Of a DNA stretch of 6,782 nt, positions 1 to 6,644 are shown piece by piece (position 1 is the stretch's first letter; each line of letters opens with the position of its first letter). The notes under the pieces are model-generated. The model ran no database searches. It was given only the letters and a program-made list of their open reading frames with translations, and was not told the origin of the DNA. The translations under genes were made by a program, and so were the position numbers. Location: the NCBI GenBank assembly GCA_964620345.1, contig CAZUHK010000164.1, positions 1 through 6,782 of the forward strand. The letters run 5' to 3'. This DNA is from CAZUHK01 sp964620345 (GTDB lineage: Bacteria; Planctomycetota; Phycisphaerae; Phycisphaerales; Zrk34).

Positions 1-434
1 GCACGGGCATTGGAAGACCACGACGCTGATCGCGGCGCTGGGCATCGAGGGCATCCGATGCTCCACCGTCGTCGACGGCGCGGTGAACGGCGACATCTTC
101 GAGTCGTTCGTCGAGCAGGTGCTCGTGCCCGAGCTGCGGCCCGGCGACGTGGTGGTGATGGATAACCTGTCCAGCCACAAACGTGCCCGCACCCGTGGGT
201 TGATCGAGCGTGCCGGGGCCAAGCTGATCTTCCTGCCGCCCTACAGCCCGGACTTCAACCCGATCGAGATGGTGTTCTCGAAGGTCAAACAATTGCTGCG
301 GTCGCTGGCCTGCCGCACCCGTCATGCCCTATGGCAAGCGATGCAGTCGGTGCTGGATCAGGTCACCGCAAGCGACGCCTACAACTGCTTCACACACCGC
401 GGCTACACGCTACAGGTGGATTGAGAATGCTCTA
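1..434 (+). mobile_element. IS630-family insertion sequence, right end only
   Basis: The window opens inside an IS630-type element; its left end lies outside. The transposase stop is at 422-424, and the sequence TTGAGAATGCTCTA follows at 421-434. Read from the other strand, the end begins TAGAGCATTCTCAA, which resembles the terminal repeats I recall for IS630 elements. These insert at TA, so the TA at 433-434 is the likely target-site copy and the element would end at 432. After this point another open frame with strongly biased codons begins, as expected for interrupted host DNA. The exact boundary is inferred, because the left inverted repeat cannot be compared. Confidence 0.7.
2..424 (+). 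CDS. IS630-family DDE transposase, C-terminal part (5' end outside window)
   Basis: This is the catalytic C-terminal portion (140 residues visible) of an IS630/Tc1-type transposase, which cuts and joins element ends using metal ions held by a DDE triad. The frame is open from base 2, so the GTG at 83 is internal and not a real start. Visible landmarks are HGHWKTTT at residues 1-8, VVVMDNLSSHK with the second catalytic Asp at residue 54, and LPPYSPDFNPIEMVFSKVK with the catalytic Glu at residue 89. Exactly 34 residues separate them, the DD34E spacing typical of the family. The first Asp should lie upstream of the window. The end looks intact, with a stop 8 to 10 bp from the inferred element end. 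Whether the whole protein is functional cannot be judged here. Confidence 0.93.
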   Translation, partial: HGHWKTTTLIAALGIEGIRCSTVVDGAVNGDIFESFVEQVLVPELRPGDVVVMDNLSSHKRARTRGLIERAGAKLIFLPPYSPDFNPIEMVFSKVKQLLRSLACRTRHALWQAMQSVLDQVTASDAYNCFTHRGYTLQVD

Positions 435-639
435 TGCGCCCGACGGGCTCGAATTCGCGGAGGCCGGGCCGGTGAACGTCAACATCCGCGACAACGGGGT
501 GTTTTGCCCCGAGGCCTTGCAGGACATCGCGGACGGCCCCGGGATCACCTGGGGCTTGGCGCTGAAGCGCGACGAGGCGTATCGGCCCCACCTCGTGCGC
601 TTCGATTACGATCTGACGCCGGCTCATGCCGGGGCGTAG
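433..639 (+). pseudogene. C-terminal remnant of an unidentified host gene, apparently cut by the IS630 insertion
   Basis: An open frame of about 68 residues starts at the inferred TA insertion point and ends with TAG at 637-639. Its codons end mostly in G or C, as in the real genes here. The peptide looks like a genuine globular protein end: segments such as DNGVFCPEALQDI, GPGITWGLALKRD and RPHLVRFDYDL. I do not recognise the family. The WGL and HLVRFDYDL pieces are reminiscent of sugar-acting beta-propeller proteins, but that is only an impression. The N-terminal part should lie on the far side of the insertion sequence. An ATG at 427-429, inside the IS end, reads into this frame and has AGGTGG at 414-419, so a short truncated product could still be made. 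The frame converges on and overlaps the last 16 bp of the GH2 gene. A minus-strand frame across 403-675 is a less convincing alternative. Confidence 0.55.
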
Positions 640-656
640 CGCCGGCCCAGCGTCAG
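613..656. repeat. Inverted repeat spanning the convergent stop codons (possible bidirectional terminator)
   Basis: CTGACGC at 613-619 is perfectly complementary to GCGTCAG at 650-656. Between them CCGGC and GCCGG copies (619-623, 629-633, 641-645) can form further G+C-rich stems; one is a perfect 5-bp stem with a TCAT loop at 619-633. The structure covers both stop codons of the converging frames (624-626 minus, 637-639 plus). No T-run follows on either strand, so it does not fit a classical rho-independent terminator. Part of the symmetry may be chance in G+C-rich coding DNA. Confidence 0.35.
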
Positions 657-3600
657 CCGCCAGGTCTGCCGCCACGTCTGGCCGTCGCGCATCGGATGAA
701 CGCCCATGAGGGTTTCGCGGATCGCTTCGCCGCGGAAGAACGAGAACTCGTGCCAGGGCAGGTTGCAGCTCGGCTCGAACAGCAGCATGACGTCGCGGTC
801 GCCGTCGGGTCGGGTGCGGACGGCGAGGCGCTGGCGGTCGGCGTCGGCGATGAACAGCAGGCCGGGTTGCCTCAGGCCGATCAGCAGCGCCCGATCGACG
901 TCGCGGACATGCGGGAACGCCGACCAGGGCGGCCAGCGGAAGGGGTTGATCGGCGGATGCTCATCGCGGTCGAGTTGCACCTCGCCGGCGAGCCGGTCAG
1001 GATGATCGTCGGGGTACTCATTCCAGGCGCCGGCGCGTCGTCGCCAACACAGCCGGTCGTATTCCACCGAGAGGCGGAAGGTCAGCCCCGCGCCCGTGAA
1101 CCAGACCGGCTCGCCGTGGCGGGTGAGGGTCTGTTCGAGGCGGGCGGCCTCCCCTTCGACGCGCCATCGCAGTTCGCAGTCGATGCTGCCCCGAGCGTTG
1201 CTGAAGTGGTGGCGGGTCGCGTGGGAAGCGTCGGTTTGTTCGAGCGGTTCGACCCGTTCGACATCGCCGGGGCCGACGAAGCCGCGCGGCAGTTCGCCGA
1301 CCTTCATGTGACCCATGCCGATGTCGCGTTGGCCGTGGCGGGGATCGGTCAGCCCCCACAGCGGTTGGATCGGCGTGAGGAAGTCCAGGGTCGCTTCGCC
1401 GGCCAATCCGCTGGGCTGTCCCGCCCGCACGACCGGGTGGGTCGGCTGCGTCGGGACGCGATCGCCGGGCCAGGGCCGGTCGCCGAATACAATCTCGTGC
1501 TCCGCGATCGGGTCGGGCCAACCGGGATCATGGGCTTCAACGACGATCCGTCGCACGTGCTCGGCCGAAGCCGACAACTCGATCGTCGCCGTCTGGCCCG
1601 GCGCGGCCCGGACGGTCGATCGCGTGATGCTCGTCGATCCGTCGTCGCCGACGTACACCAGTCGCAACCGCAACGCCGACAGGTTGCGGAAGTGGTATTG
1701 GTTGCGAACCCGGAGCCGAATCGTGCCGTCGGCGGCGGTTTCATGTTCGAATCGCAGGGGGGCGTAGGCCTTGCGCAGACTGTGATAGCTTGGCTTGAGT
1801 TCGTGGTTGGGACCGATGATGCCCTTGATGTTCTGGACGTAGGTTTTGTAGCCGTGCCAGGGCTTGATGAAGCCGACGTCCTGGTCGGGGTCGCCTTTCT
1901 GCATGACCGACTGGTCGGACCATTCGAAGACGAAGTAGCCGCCGACGCCGGGCACCTGCCGGATCGCCTCGAAGAAGTCCTTCAGCCCCCGGCCCCAGGT
2001 GTCGCCGAGAATCCCGGGGTCCATCAGGAAGTGATCGCGGTTGCAGAACACGTGCGCCGCTTCGGTGTAGAAGATCGGCCGCGGCCGGTCGGGGATCAAC
2101 GGAATCCGCCGCCGCAACGCTTCGGGGCTGTCGCGCTCGGGGTAATGCTCGGCGTCGGCGGTGAGCAGGTCGCGGCGGATGTGCTCGACGAGCGGCTGCT
2201 GCTGCGGCGCGGCGTCGTAGAATTTCGACCCCAGCATGTTCGATTCGCCGGCGGAGATGATGAACCGACCCCGCTCGCGTTCGTGCAGGAACCGGGCGAC
2301 GGGGTAGAAGATCTCGCTGATCGCGCTTTCGTTGGACAAGCTCCAGGCGAAGATCGCCGTGCAGTTTCGCAGCCGCGCGTAGATCTTTGGCGCGAACGAG
2401 CTGTAGCGCTGCTGAAACAGATGGCGGTAACCGGCATCGAAGGTGGATTCGTGGGCCGGATAGGTCGGTGTTTCCGACATCGGCCAGGGATTGCCCCAGG
2501 AGTTGTACCCGCAAAGGCAGTAGCCCGAGCAGACGACGATGCCGTGGCGGGCGCAGAGTTTGATGAACCGCGGGTCGAACGGGTAGGGATGCGACCGCAC
2601 GCCGGTCACATTGGCCTGGCGCATGAGGCGGATCTCGGCTTCCATGTCGGCGGTGCTCAGTGCCCGGCCCCGGCCCTGTGTGATCTCGTGCCGCGTCACG
2701 CCGCGGATCAGAAAAGACTCACCGTTGATCAGAAACCGCTCGCCGTCGGCGTGAAACCGTCGGAAACCCACCTCTTCGCGCACGCGTTCGACCACTTCGC
2801 CCCCGACGATCAGCCGGCATTCCAACCGGTACATGTTCGGCGTCTCGGGCGTCCAGGGGGCGACGTCGCCGGTCGCCAGCTCGATCCGGGACACGCCGTC
2901 GTTCGATGCGACGCGCGTCGAAGCGATCGGTGGGTCTTCTTCCCACGGCAGCAGGACCGCCTCCACCTCCGCGTCAGGCACGCTGGCGCTGAGCGTCAGG
3001 TGAAGCCGACCCTCGCGCGTCTGGGGGTCGAAGTCCGGCTCGACATGAAAGTCGCGCACGTGCGCTTGGCCGACGCCGAACAGGAACAGGTCGCGCCAGA
3101 TGCCGCTGAGCATCCACTGGCCGGCGTTGTCGTGCACGGTCGAGAGGTCGGCCTTGACCACGCGGATCGCGATCAGGTTTTCGCCCTCGCGCAGCAGGTC
3201 CGTCACGTCGAGTTGGAACGGCACGAAGCCGCCGTCGTGGTAGCCGGCGAATTGTTCGTTGATCCATACCTCGGCCGAGGCGGCGATGCCCTCGGCTTGA
3301 AGGATGATCCGGGCTGCACCCCGCTCTGCGCCGCGCCAGCCGTCCGGCAGCTCGACGCGCCGGCGGTAGTAGCCGACCACGTCGTCGCGGTCCAGACTCA
3401 TGTGGGCGAAGACGTGGTTGGAGAAGCCGTGCGGCTCCCAATGGTCCGGCACCGGAATGGGTTGCCAGTCCGCTTCGCCGGGCTCGGCGTTCATGAACGT
3501 CGCGTCGAGGCCGCGCGCCCGGTCCTCGTCGTGGGGCTTGAGCGCCTGTTCGTTCGGATCCCAGCGCCACCATCGGCCGTCGAGGTCGCGCCAGCCGCGC

Positions 3601-3758
3601 GCCGTGTCGCGCGCGGCGATGGCGAAATCCCACGTGCCGTTGAGCATGCATACGTGCGGATTGCCCGCCGTCGCCGCGGCCGGCGTCCACCCTTCATCCG
3701 GCACGGGAATCCAGGGTTGTTCGGTCAACACCGGCAGGTGCGAAACGTCGTGGTTCAC
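624..3758 (-). CDS. Glycoside hydrolase family 2 protein, LacZ-type five-domain architecture
   Basis: This predicted retaining exo-beta-glycosidase has 1044 residues (E. coli LacZ has 1024). Domains in order: jelly-roll sugar-binding domain about 35-230 (AEVWINEQFAGYHDGGF at 162-178), Ig-like domain about 235-335, TIM barrel about 336-665, second Ig-like domain about 668-757, and a LacZ small-chain-like beta-sandwich about 785-1044 (LCWRRRAGAWNEYPDDHPDR). The acid/base is Glu477 in WSLSNES. The nucleophile is Glu566 in YTEAAHV, aligning with the CEYAHAMGN motif of LacZ. His357 (VTRHE) and His569 are also kept. LacZ residues that hold magnesium and galactose are not: DEANIETHG is replaced by the Cys-rich stretch at 410-418, WDWVDQ becomes FEWSDQ at 611-616, and the DMWRMSG Asp is lost near 213. 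The specificity is therefore open. No signal peptide is seen, which suggests the cytoplasm. The GTG start overlaps the sulfatase stop by 4 bp and has a strong GGGAGG site 7 nt upstream. It is the last gene of the operon. Confidence 0.92.
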   Translation of the reverse strand: MNHDVSHLPVLTEQPWIPVPDEGWTPAAATAGNPHVCMLNGTWDFAIAARDTARGWRDLDGRWWRWDPNEQALKPHDEDRARGLDATFMNAEPGEADWQPIPVPDHWEPHGFSNHVFAHMSLDRDDVVGYYRRRVELPDGWRGAERGAARIILQAEGIAASAEVWINEQFAGYHDGGFVPFQLDVTDLLREGENLIAIRVVKADLSTVHDNAGQWMLSGIWRDLFLFGVGQAHVRDFHVEPDFDPQTREGRLHLTLSASVPDAEVEAVLLPWEEDPPIASTRVASNDGVSRIELATGDVAPWTPETPNMYRLECRLIVGGEVVERVREEVGFRRFHADGERFLINGESFLIRGVTRHEITQGRGRALSTADMEAEIRLMRQANVTGVRSHPYPFDPRFIKLCARHGIVVCSGYCLCGYNSWGNPWPMSETPTYPAHESTFDAGYRHLFQQRYSSFAPKIYARLRNCTAIFAWSLSNESAISEIFYPVARFLHERERGRFIISAGESNMLGSKFYDAAPQQQPLVEHIRRDLLTADAEHYPERDSPEALRRRIPLIPDRPRPIFYTEAAHVFCNRDHFLMDPGILGDTWGRGLKDFFEAIRQVPGVGGYFVFEWSDQSVMQKGDPDQDVGFIKPWHGYKTYVQNIKGIIGPNHELKPSYHSLRKAYAPLRFEHETAADGTIRLRVRNQYHFRNLSALRLRLVYVGDDGSTSITRSTVRAAPGQTATIELSASAEHVRRIVVEAHDPGWPDPIAEHEIVFGDRPWPGDRVPTQPTHPVVRAGQPSGLAGEATLDFLTPIQPLWGLTDPRHGQRDIGMGHMKVGELPRGFVGPGDVERVEPLEQTDASHATRHHFSNARGSIDCELRWRVEGEAARLEQTLTRHGEPVWFTGAGLTFRLSVEYDRLCWRRRAGAWNEYPDDHPDRLAGEVQLDRDEHPPINPFRWPPWSAFPHVRDVDRALLIGLRQPGLLFIADADRQRLAVRTRPDGDRDVMLLFEPSCNLPWHEFSFFRGEAIRETLMGVHPMRDGQTWRQTWRLTLGRRYAPA

Positions 3759-5209
3759 GGATACGCCTCCCGGTGGATGCCGACGGGCATGACGTCGCCG
3801 GTCTCGATCGACCAGCGCAGCATCCGCTCGCGCAGCCGGCCCACCACGGCTGGATCGGCCCGCGCGCCGCCGTCGGCGGTCAGCAGGTTCCGCGTCTCGC
3901 GCGGGTCGGCTTCGAGGTCGTACAGTTCATCGACATCCGCCTGTCGCCAGACGTATTTCCAGCGATGCTCGCGCACCATGATCGTGCGGCTCGCCGCGGC
4001 GGGGCACTCGGTGAACGTCCGATAGAACGGGTAGTACGGATTGTCCACGGGCATCCGCGGCATCTGCATCCGCGCGATCGCCCAGGGCAGCTCGTGCGGC
4101 AAATTCGCCCCGCAGTCGATGAACACCGCGTCGCGCAGCGCGTCGGCTTCGCCCCGCATCACCGGCAGCAGCGACCGGCCGAAGTGCGGCCAGTCGGGTT
4201 TGACGCCGGCGAGCTCGAGGATCGTCGCGAAGACGTCGATGTGCTGCGTCAGCGCCTCGCTCACGCCGGCCTTGCCTTCGCCGCCGGGCAGGCGCGCGCC
4301 CAGCGGCACCCGGCCGATCGCATCATGCACCGCCGTGTGCCACTTCTCCGGGCAGCCGTAGTCCCCGGCGTAGTTGCCGTGGTCGGACAGACAGAACACC
4401 GCCGTCGCGTCGCCGAGCTTCTGCTCGTGCATCGTCTCGACCAGGTCGCCGAACAGCTCGTCGACCATGGTGATCATGCCCGCGTACATCGCCCGCACTT
4501 TCCGCAGGTGCTCGGCCGAGCAGCGGTCGAGGCGCGCGTGGCGGTTGATCTGCGCGAGATACCGGGGCTTCCCCGCGTAATCGACCGTGATCGGATCGTC
4601 GACATCGTCGACGCCGTACATGCTCGCCCACGGCTCGGGCGCGGCGTAAGGCGGGTGGGGGAACGTCAGGTTGACCCAGAGGCAGAACGGCTCGGGCGGC
4701 GCTTCCCGCAGAAACCGCTGGGCCGCCCGCGTCACCTGCACGTCGCGATGGCGCTCGGCGTCGCCCTCGATCGCCCCGAAGTAGAACGAATACGCCCGGT
4801 TGTCGCCCATGTCATACGGGTTCTCGCCCCAGATGGTGGCGGGCTGGCTCGTGGGCAATCGCGTGTCGACCGTCCGCTCGACCAGCTCCGCTTCGAGCAT
4901 GTCGTTCTTGCCGCCCCAGGCGATGTGGTAGCCGGCGTCCTTGAGGTACTGGAACAGGTGCGGCTCGTCCTGGCGGATCAGGTGTTCCTGGCTGCGATGG
5001 CCGCGCGTGTGCGGGTACCAGCCGGTACAGAAGCTCTCGCGCGCCGGCCCGCAGATCGGGTGGGTCGTGAATGTCTGATTGAAGATCACCCCATCCCCGG
5101 CGATCGCGTCGAAGCGCGGCGTTTTGACGTAAGGATGCCCCGCGGCGCCGGTCCAGTCCCCGCGCCACTGGTCGGTCATGAAGATGATGATGTTCGGCGG
5201 CTTGGCCAT
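3755..5209 (-). CDS. Type I (formylglycine-dependent) sulfatase, family S1-like
   Basis: A 484-residue sulfatase that should hydrolyse sulfate esters, probably on a sugar. The alkaline-phosphatase-like fold is evident from NIIIFMTDQWRGD at 6-18, with the metal-binding Asp13, and from CGPAR at 53-57, whose Cys53 would be converted to formylglycine. FPHPPY at 183-188 contributes His185. The second metal site lies in LSDHGNYAGDYG at 274-285 (Asp276, His277), followed by Lys289 in PEKW. The C-terminal WKYVW...ELYDLEADPRETRNL segment (417-442) is standard for the family. The usual GKWH motif reads GKND (100-103): the Lys is kept but the His position is Asp. The ATG at 5209 is chosen because the first beta strand begins right after it. 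The frame stays open upstream, but only as a shadow of the regulator gene. There is no signal peptide, unlike many planctomycete sulfatases, so it is probably cytoplasmic and acts on imported oligosaccharides. The Shine-Dalgarno site is weak (GCGAG region). Its stop overlaps the GH2 start. Confidence 0.93.
   Translation of the reverse strand: MAKPPNIIIFMTDQWRGDWTGAAGHPYVKTPRFDAIAGDGVIFNQTFTTHPICGPARESFCTGWYPHTRGHRSQEHLIRQDEPHLFQYLKDAGYHIAWGGKNDMLEAELVERTVDTRLPTSQPATIWGENPYDMGDNRAYSFYFGAIEGDAERHRDVQVTRAAQRFLREAPPEPFCLWVNLTFPHPPYAAPEPWASMYGVDDVDDPITVDYAGKPRYLAQINRHARLDRCSAEHLRKVRAMYAGMITMVDELFGDLVETMHEQKLGDATAVFCLSDHGNYAGDYGCPEKWHTAVHDAIGRVPLGARLPGGEGKAGVSEALTQHIDVFATILELAGVKPDWPHFGRSLLPVMRGEADALRDAVFIDCGANLPHELPWAIARMQMPRMPVDNPYYPFYRTFTECPAAASRTIMVREHRWKYVWRQADVDELYDLEADPRETRNLLTADGGARADPAVVGRLRERMLRWSIETGDVMPVGIHREAYP
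3766..3771 (-). promoter_or_regulatory. Ribosome binding site of the GH2 gene
   Basis: GGGAGG on the minus strand lies 7 nt before the GTG at 3758-3756, inside the end of the sulfatase gene. It is the best Shine-Dalgarno match in the operon. It supports the GTG start over any later ATG and is consistent with independent as well as coupled initiation on the downstream gene. Confidence 0.75.
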
Positions 5210-5289
5210 GTCGTCTCGCTCGCCGGGGGCCGGGGGTGTGAGGCAAGGTCTTAATGGACTCGGCCGACCGATGCAAGAAACCCCTCGCG
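5210..5289 (-). other. Regulator-sulfatase intergenic gap, no clear signal
   Basis: This 80-bp G+C-rich gap contains an 8-bp palindrome TCGGCCGA and two CCCCCGG repeats in tandem. I see no hairpin followed by a T-run and no convincing -10/-35 pair; a TTGCAT with TTAAGA 16 bp on is a poor match. Cotranscription of regulator and sulfatase is the simplest reading, though an internal promoter is not excluded. Confidence 0.4.
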
Positions 5290-6465
5290 TCAGATCGACG
5301 CGACGCCGATGAAGCGGCGGTACGCCATGGGGCTGCGCCCGCAGAATCTTCGGAAGACTTTGCCGAAGTAACTGACCGAGCTGAATCCGCAGGCGCGGGC
5401 GACGTCGGCGACCGAATCGCTCGACGCGGTCAGCAGGTGCTGCGCCCGCTCCATCCGGGCGCGGGTGATCGCCGCGCCGATGGTGTGGCCGAGCTGCTTG
5501 CTGAAGTGGCGCTCCATCCGCCGACGATTGACGCCCATGGCCGCGGCGATGTCGTCGATCAGGAACATTCGATGCACGTTCTCCCGGATGTAGCCGAGCA
5601 CCGCCGCGGTCAGCCGGTCGCCGGTGATCCACGCATCGCTGCTGCGCCGCACGATCACGCCGGTCGGCTCGATCCGCCGCTGCATCGCCGGAAGCTCGGC
5701 GGCGGTCCGCCCCTGATCCATCCAGCGGTCGAGTTGCGCCGCCGCCTCGTACCCGATTTTCCGCAGGGGCGTGGCCACACTCGACAGCGTCACATGGCCG
5801 ATCGCGCACGAAAGCGGATCGTTGTCCACGCCCACGATCGCCAGGTCGTCGGGGATCGACCAGCCCAGTTCCCACCCCACCTCCGCCAACTCCCGCGCCA
5901 AGCCGTCGGTGAAGCAGAAGACGCCCATCGGCGGGGACTGGTCGGCCAGCCACTCGGCCAGCCAGCGTCGGCGCTGTTGCGCGTTGACCCGCCCGCAGCC
6001 GTGCCCCGCCGCCTCGGCCGACGTGACGAACGCCGCGCAGCGCCGCTGCGATCCCTCATGCTCAGCGTCCGCCAGCGCGGCCAGGCGGACGAACCCCCGC
6101 TCCAGCAGGTGCGCCGCCGCCAGCTCCCCGATCCGTTGCTGATCCGTACAGCACGTCGGCAGTCGCTCGGGCATCTTGTGGGCCGTGACGTTCACCAGCG
6201 GGATCGGCATCGCGCACAACGCCGCCTCCATCCCCGCCTCGCATTGCAGGATCACGCCCTGGGCCTCGGCGAACTGTTCGACATCCTCCGCCCGGGGAGG
6301 CCGGCGCGTCCGCAGACTCAGCGACCAGTTGCCCGCCTCCATCGCGTAATCATTGATCCCCCCGATCACGCCCCGGCCGTAGTGGATCGACGTGTCCAGC
6401 GCCACCACCACCCGCCGCACGGGCGGCGGGGGCGGAGCGTTCACTTCCTGCACGGTCTGGCTCAT
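5290..6465 (-). CDS. XylR-like transcriptional regulator: LacI-type sugar-sensing domain fused to an AraC-type HTH domain
   Basis: This 391-residue regulator has the layout of E. coli XylR. After a short N-terminal tail with a Pro5 run (11-15), residues about 18-275 form a periplasmic-binding-protein-like effector domain. It begins VVVALDTSIHYGRGVIGGI and carries the LacI-family hallmark DDLAIVGVDNDPLS at 206-219, then SSVATPLRKIGYEAA. Residues about 285-385 are a double helix-turn-helix AraC domain: the first helix pair FLIDDIAAAMGVNRRRMERHF (301-321), the second SVADVARACGFSSVSYFGKVF (351-371), and the characteristic GRSPMAYRR end. It should bind a sugar in the cytoplasm and control transcription of this locus. 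The ATG at 6465 is chosen; a TTG sits one codon upstream. AAAGG lies 12 nt upstream, with GGCGG closer. It precedes the sulfatase by 80 bp on the same strand, so it is probably first in the operon and autoregulated. The ligand is unknown. Confidence 0.93.
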   Translation of the reverse strand: MSQTVQEVNAPPPPPVRRVVVALDTSIHYGRGVIGGINDYAMEAGNWSLSLRTRRPPRAEDVEQFAEAQGVILQCEAGMEAALCAMPIPLVNVTAHKMPERLPTCCTDQQRIGELAAAHLLERGFVRLAALADAEHEGSQRRCAAFVTSAEAAGHGCGRVNAQQRRRWLAEWLADQSPPMGVFCFTDGLARELAEVGWELGWSIPDDLAIVGVDNDPLSCAIGHVTLSSVATPLRKIGYEAAAQLDRWMDQGRTAAELPAMQRRIEPTGVIVRRSSDAWITGDRLTAAVLGYIRENVHRMFLIDDIAAAMGVNRRRMERHFSKQLGHTIGAAITRARMERAQHLLTASSDSVADVARACGFSSVSYFGKVFRRFCGRSPMAYRRFIGVASI

Positions 6466-6507
6466 CAAGGGCGACCGCCTTTGTCCGGGACGGAGTCGAC
6501 TGTCGTA

Positions 6508-6516
6508 ATTTTACCA
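6508..6516 (-). promoter_or_regulatory. Candidate extended -10 promoter of the regulator operon
   Basis: On the minus strand TGGTAAAAT matches an extended -10 element (TGn followed by TAAAAT, one mismatch to TATAAT). It lies 42 bp before the regulator ATG. At the position 17 bp upstream the -35 hexamer is poor (AATAAA), as expected for a promoter needing an activator. The first copy of the CGATTTYAT repeat overlaps that -35 position. Predicted by eye only. Confidence 0.4.
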
Positions 6517-6526
6517 CATCGGCCCG

Positions 6527-6555
6527 CGATTTTATTATTGCCACGCCGATTTCAT
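6527..6555. promoter_or_regulatory. Direct repeat pair CGATTTYAT, 20 bp apart: candidate operator of the XylR-like regulator
   Basis: CGATTTTAT at 6527-6535 and CGATTTCAT at 6547-6555 match at 8 of 9 positions and start exactly 20 bp apart, about two DNA helical turns. AraC-family proteins commonly bind such direct repeats on one face of the helix. The pair sits between the divergent genes. One copy overlaps the -35 position of the minus-strand promoter; the other falls in the spacer of the plus-strand promoter. The assignment is inference from spacing and context. Confidence 0.35.
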
Positions 6556-6565
6556 GGTGTATATT
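6538..6565 (+). promoter_or_regulatory. Candidate sigma70 promoter of the divergent gene
   Basis: TTGCCA at 6538-6543 and TATATT at 6560-6565 are separated by 16 bp, with 4 of 6 and 5 of 6 consensus matches. It stands out as A+T-rich against the surrounding G+C-rich DNA and faces the plus-strand gene. Transcription would start near 6572, leaving a leader of about 70 nt to the first ATG or about 195 nt to the third. Confidence 0.4.
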
Positions 6566-6633
6566 GAAGCCGTAAACGTTGACGCGTAACCCCGGCAGCC
6601 CACGTACGGGCCGACCGGAACAACCACCTTGAC

Positions 6634-6638
6634 AGGAG
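6634..6638 (+). promoter_or_regulatory. Ribosome binding site for the ATG at 6645
   Basis: AGGAG lies 6 nt before the first ATG of the divergent frame. It is a good match, but two later in-frame ATGs also have Shine-Dalgarno sequences, so it does not settle the start alone. Confidence 0.5.
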
Positions 6639-6644
6639 AAAGAC

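Noticed and set aside
403..675. A 90-codon minus-strand frame downstream of the GH2 stop
   Set aside because: It overlaps the GH2 3' end and lies opposite the plus-strand remnant, which has the more protein-like composition; no ribosome binding site or motif supports it.
324..4025. A 1233-codon plus-strand open frame antisense to the GH2 gene
   Set aside because: It is a shadow of codon bias: the minus-strand gene has clear GH2 domains and catalytic motifs, whereas this translation is low-complexity and rich in Arg, Val and Ala, with no recognisable domain. It also crosses gene boundaries and the IS end.
3773..5254. A 493-codon plus-strand open frame antisense to the sulfatase
   Set aside because: It mirrors the sulfatase reading frame and has no recognisable motif; the sulfatase on the other strand is unmistakable.
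5210..5953. Upstream in-frame extension of the sulfatase by 248 codons
   Set aside because: It overlaps the regulator gene in another frame, is Arg/Gly/Asp-rich without domain character, and the conserved sulfatase strand starts right after the ATG at 5209.
5254..6567. A 437-codon plus-strand open frame antisense to the regulator
   Set aside because: Arg/His/Pro-rich shadow translation. The minus-strand regulator has full PBP-like and AraC domains.
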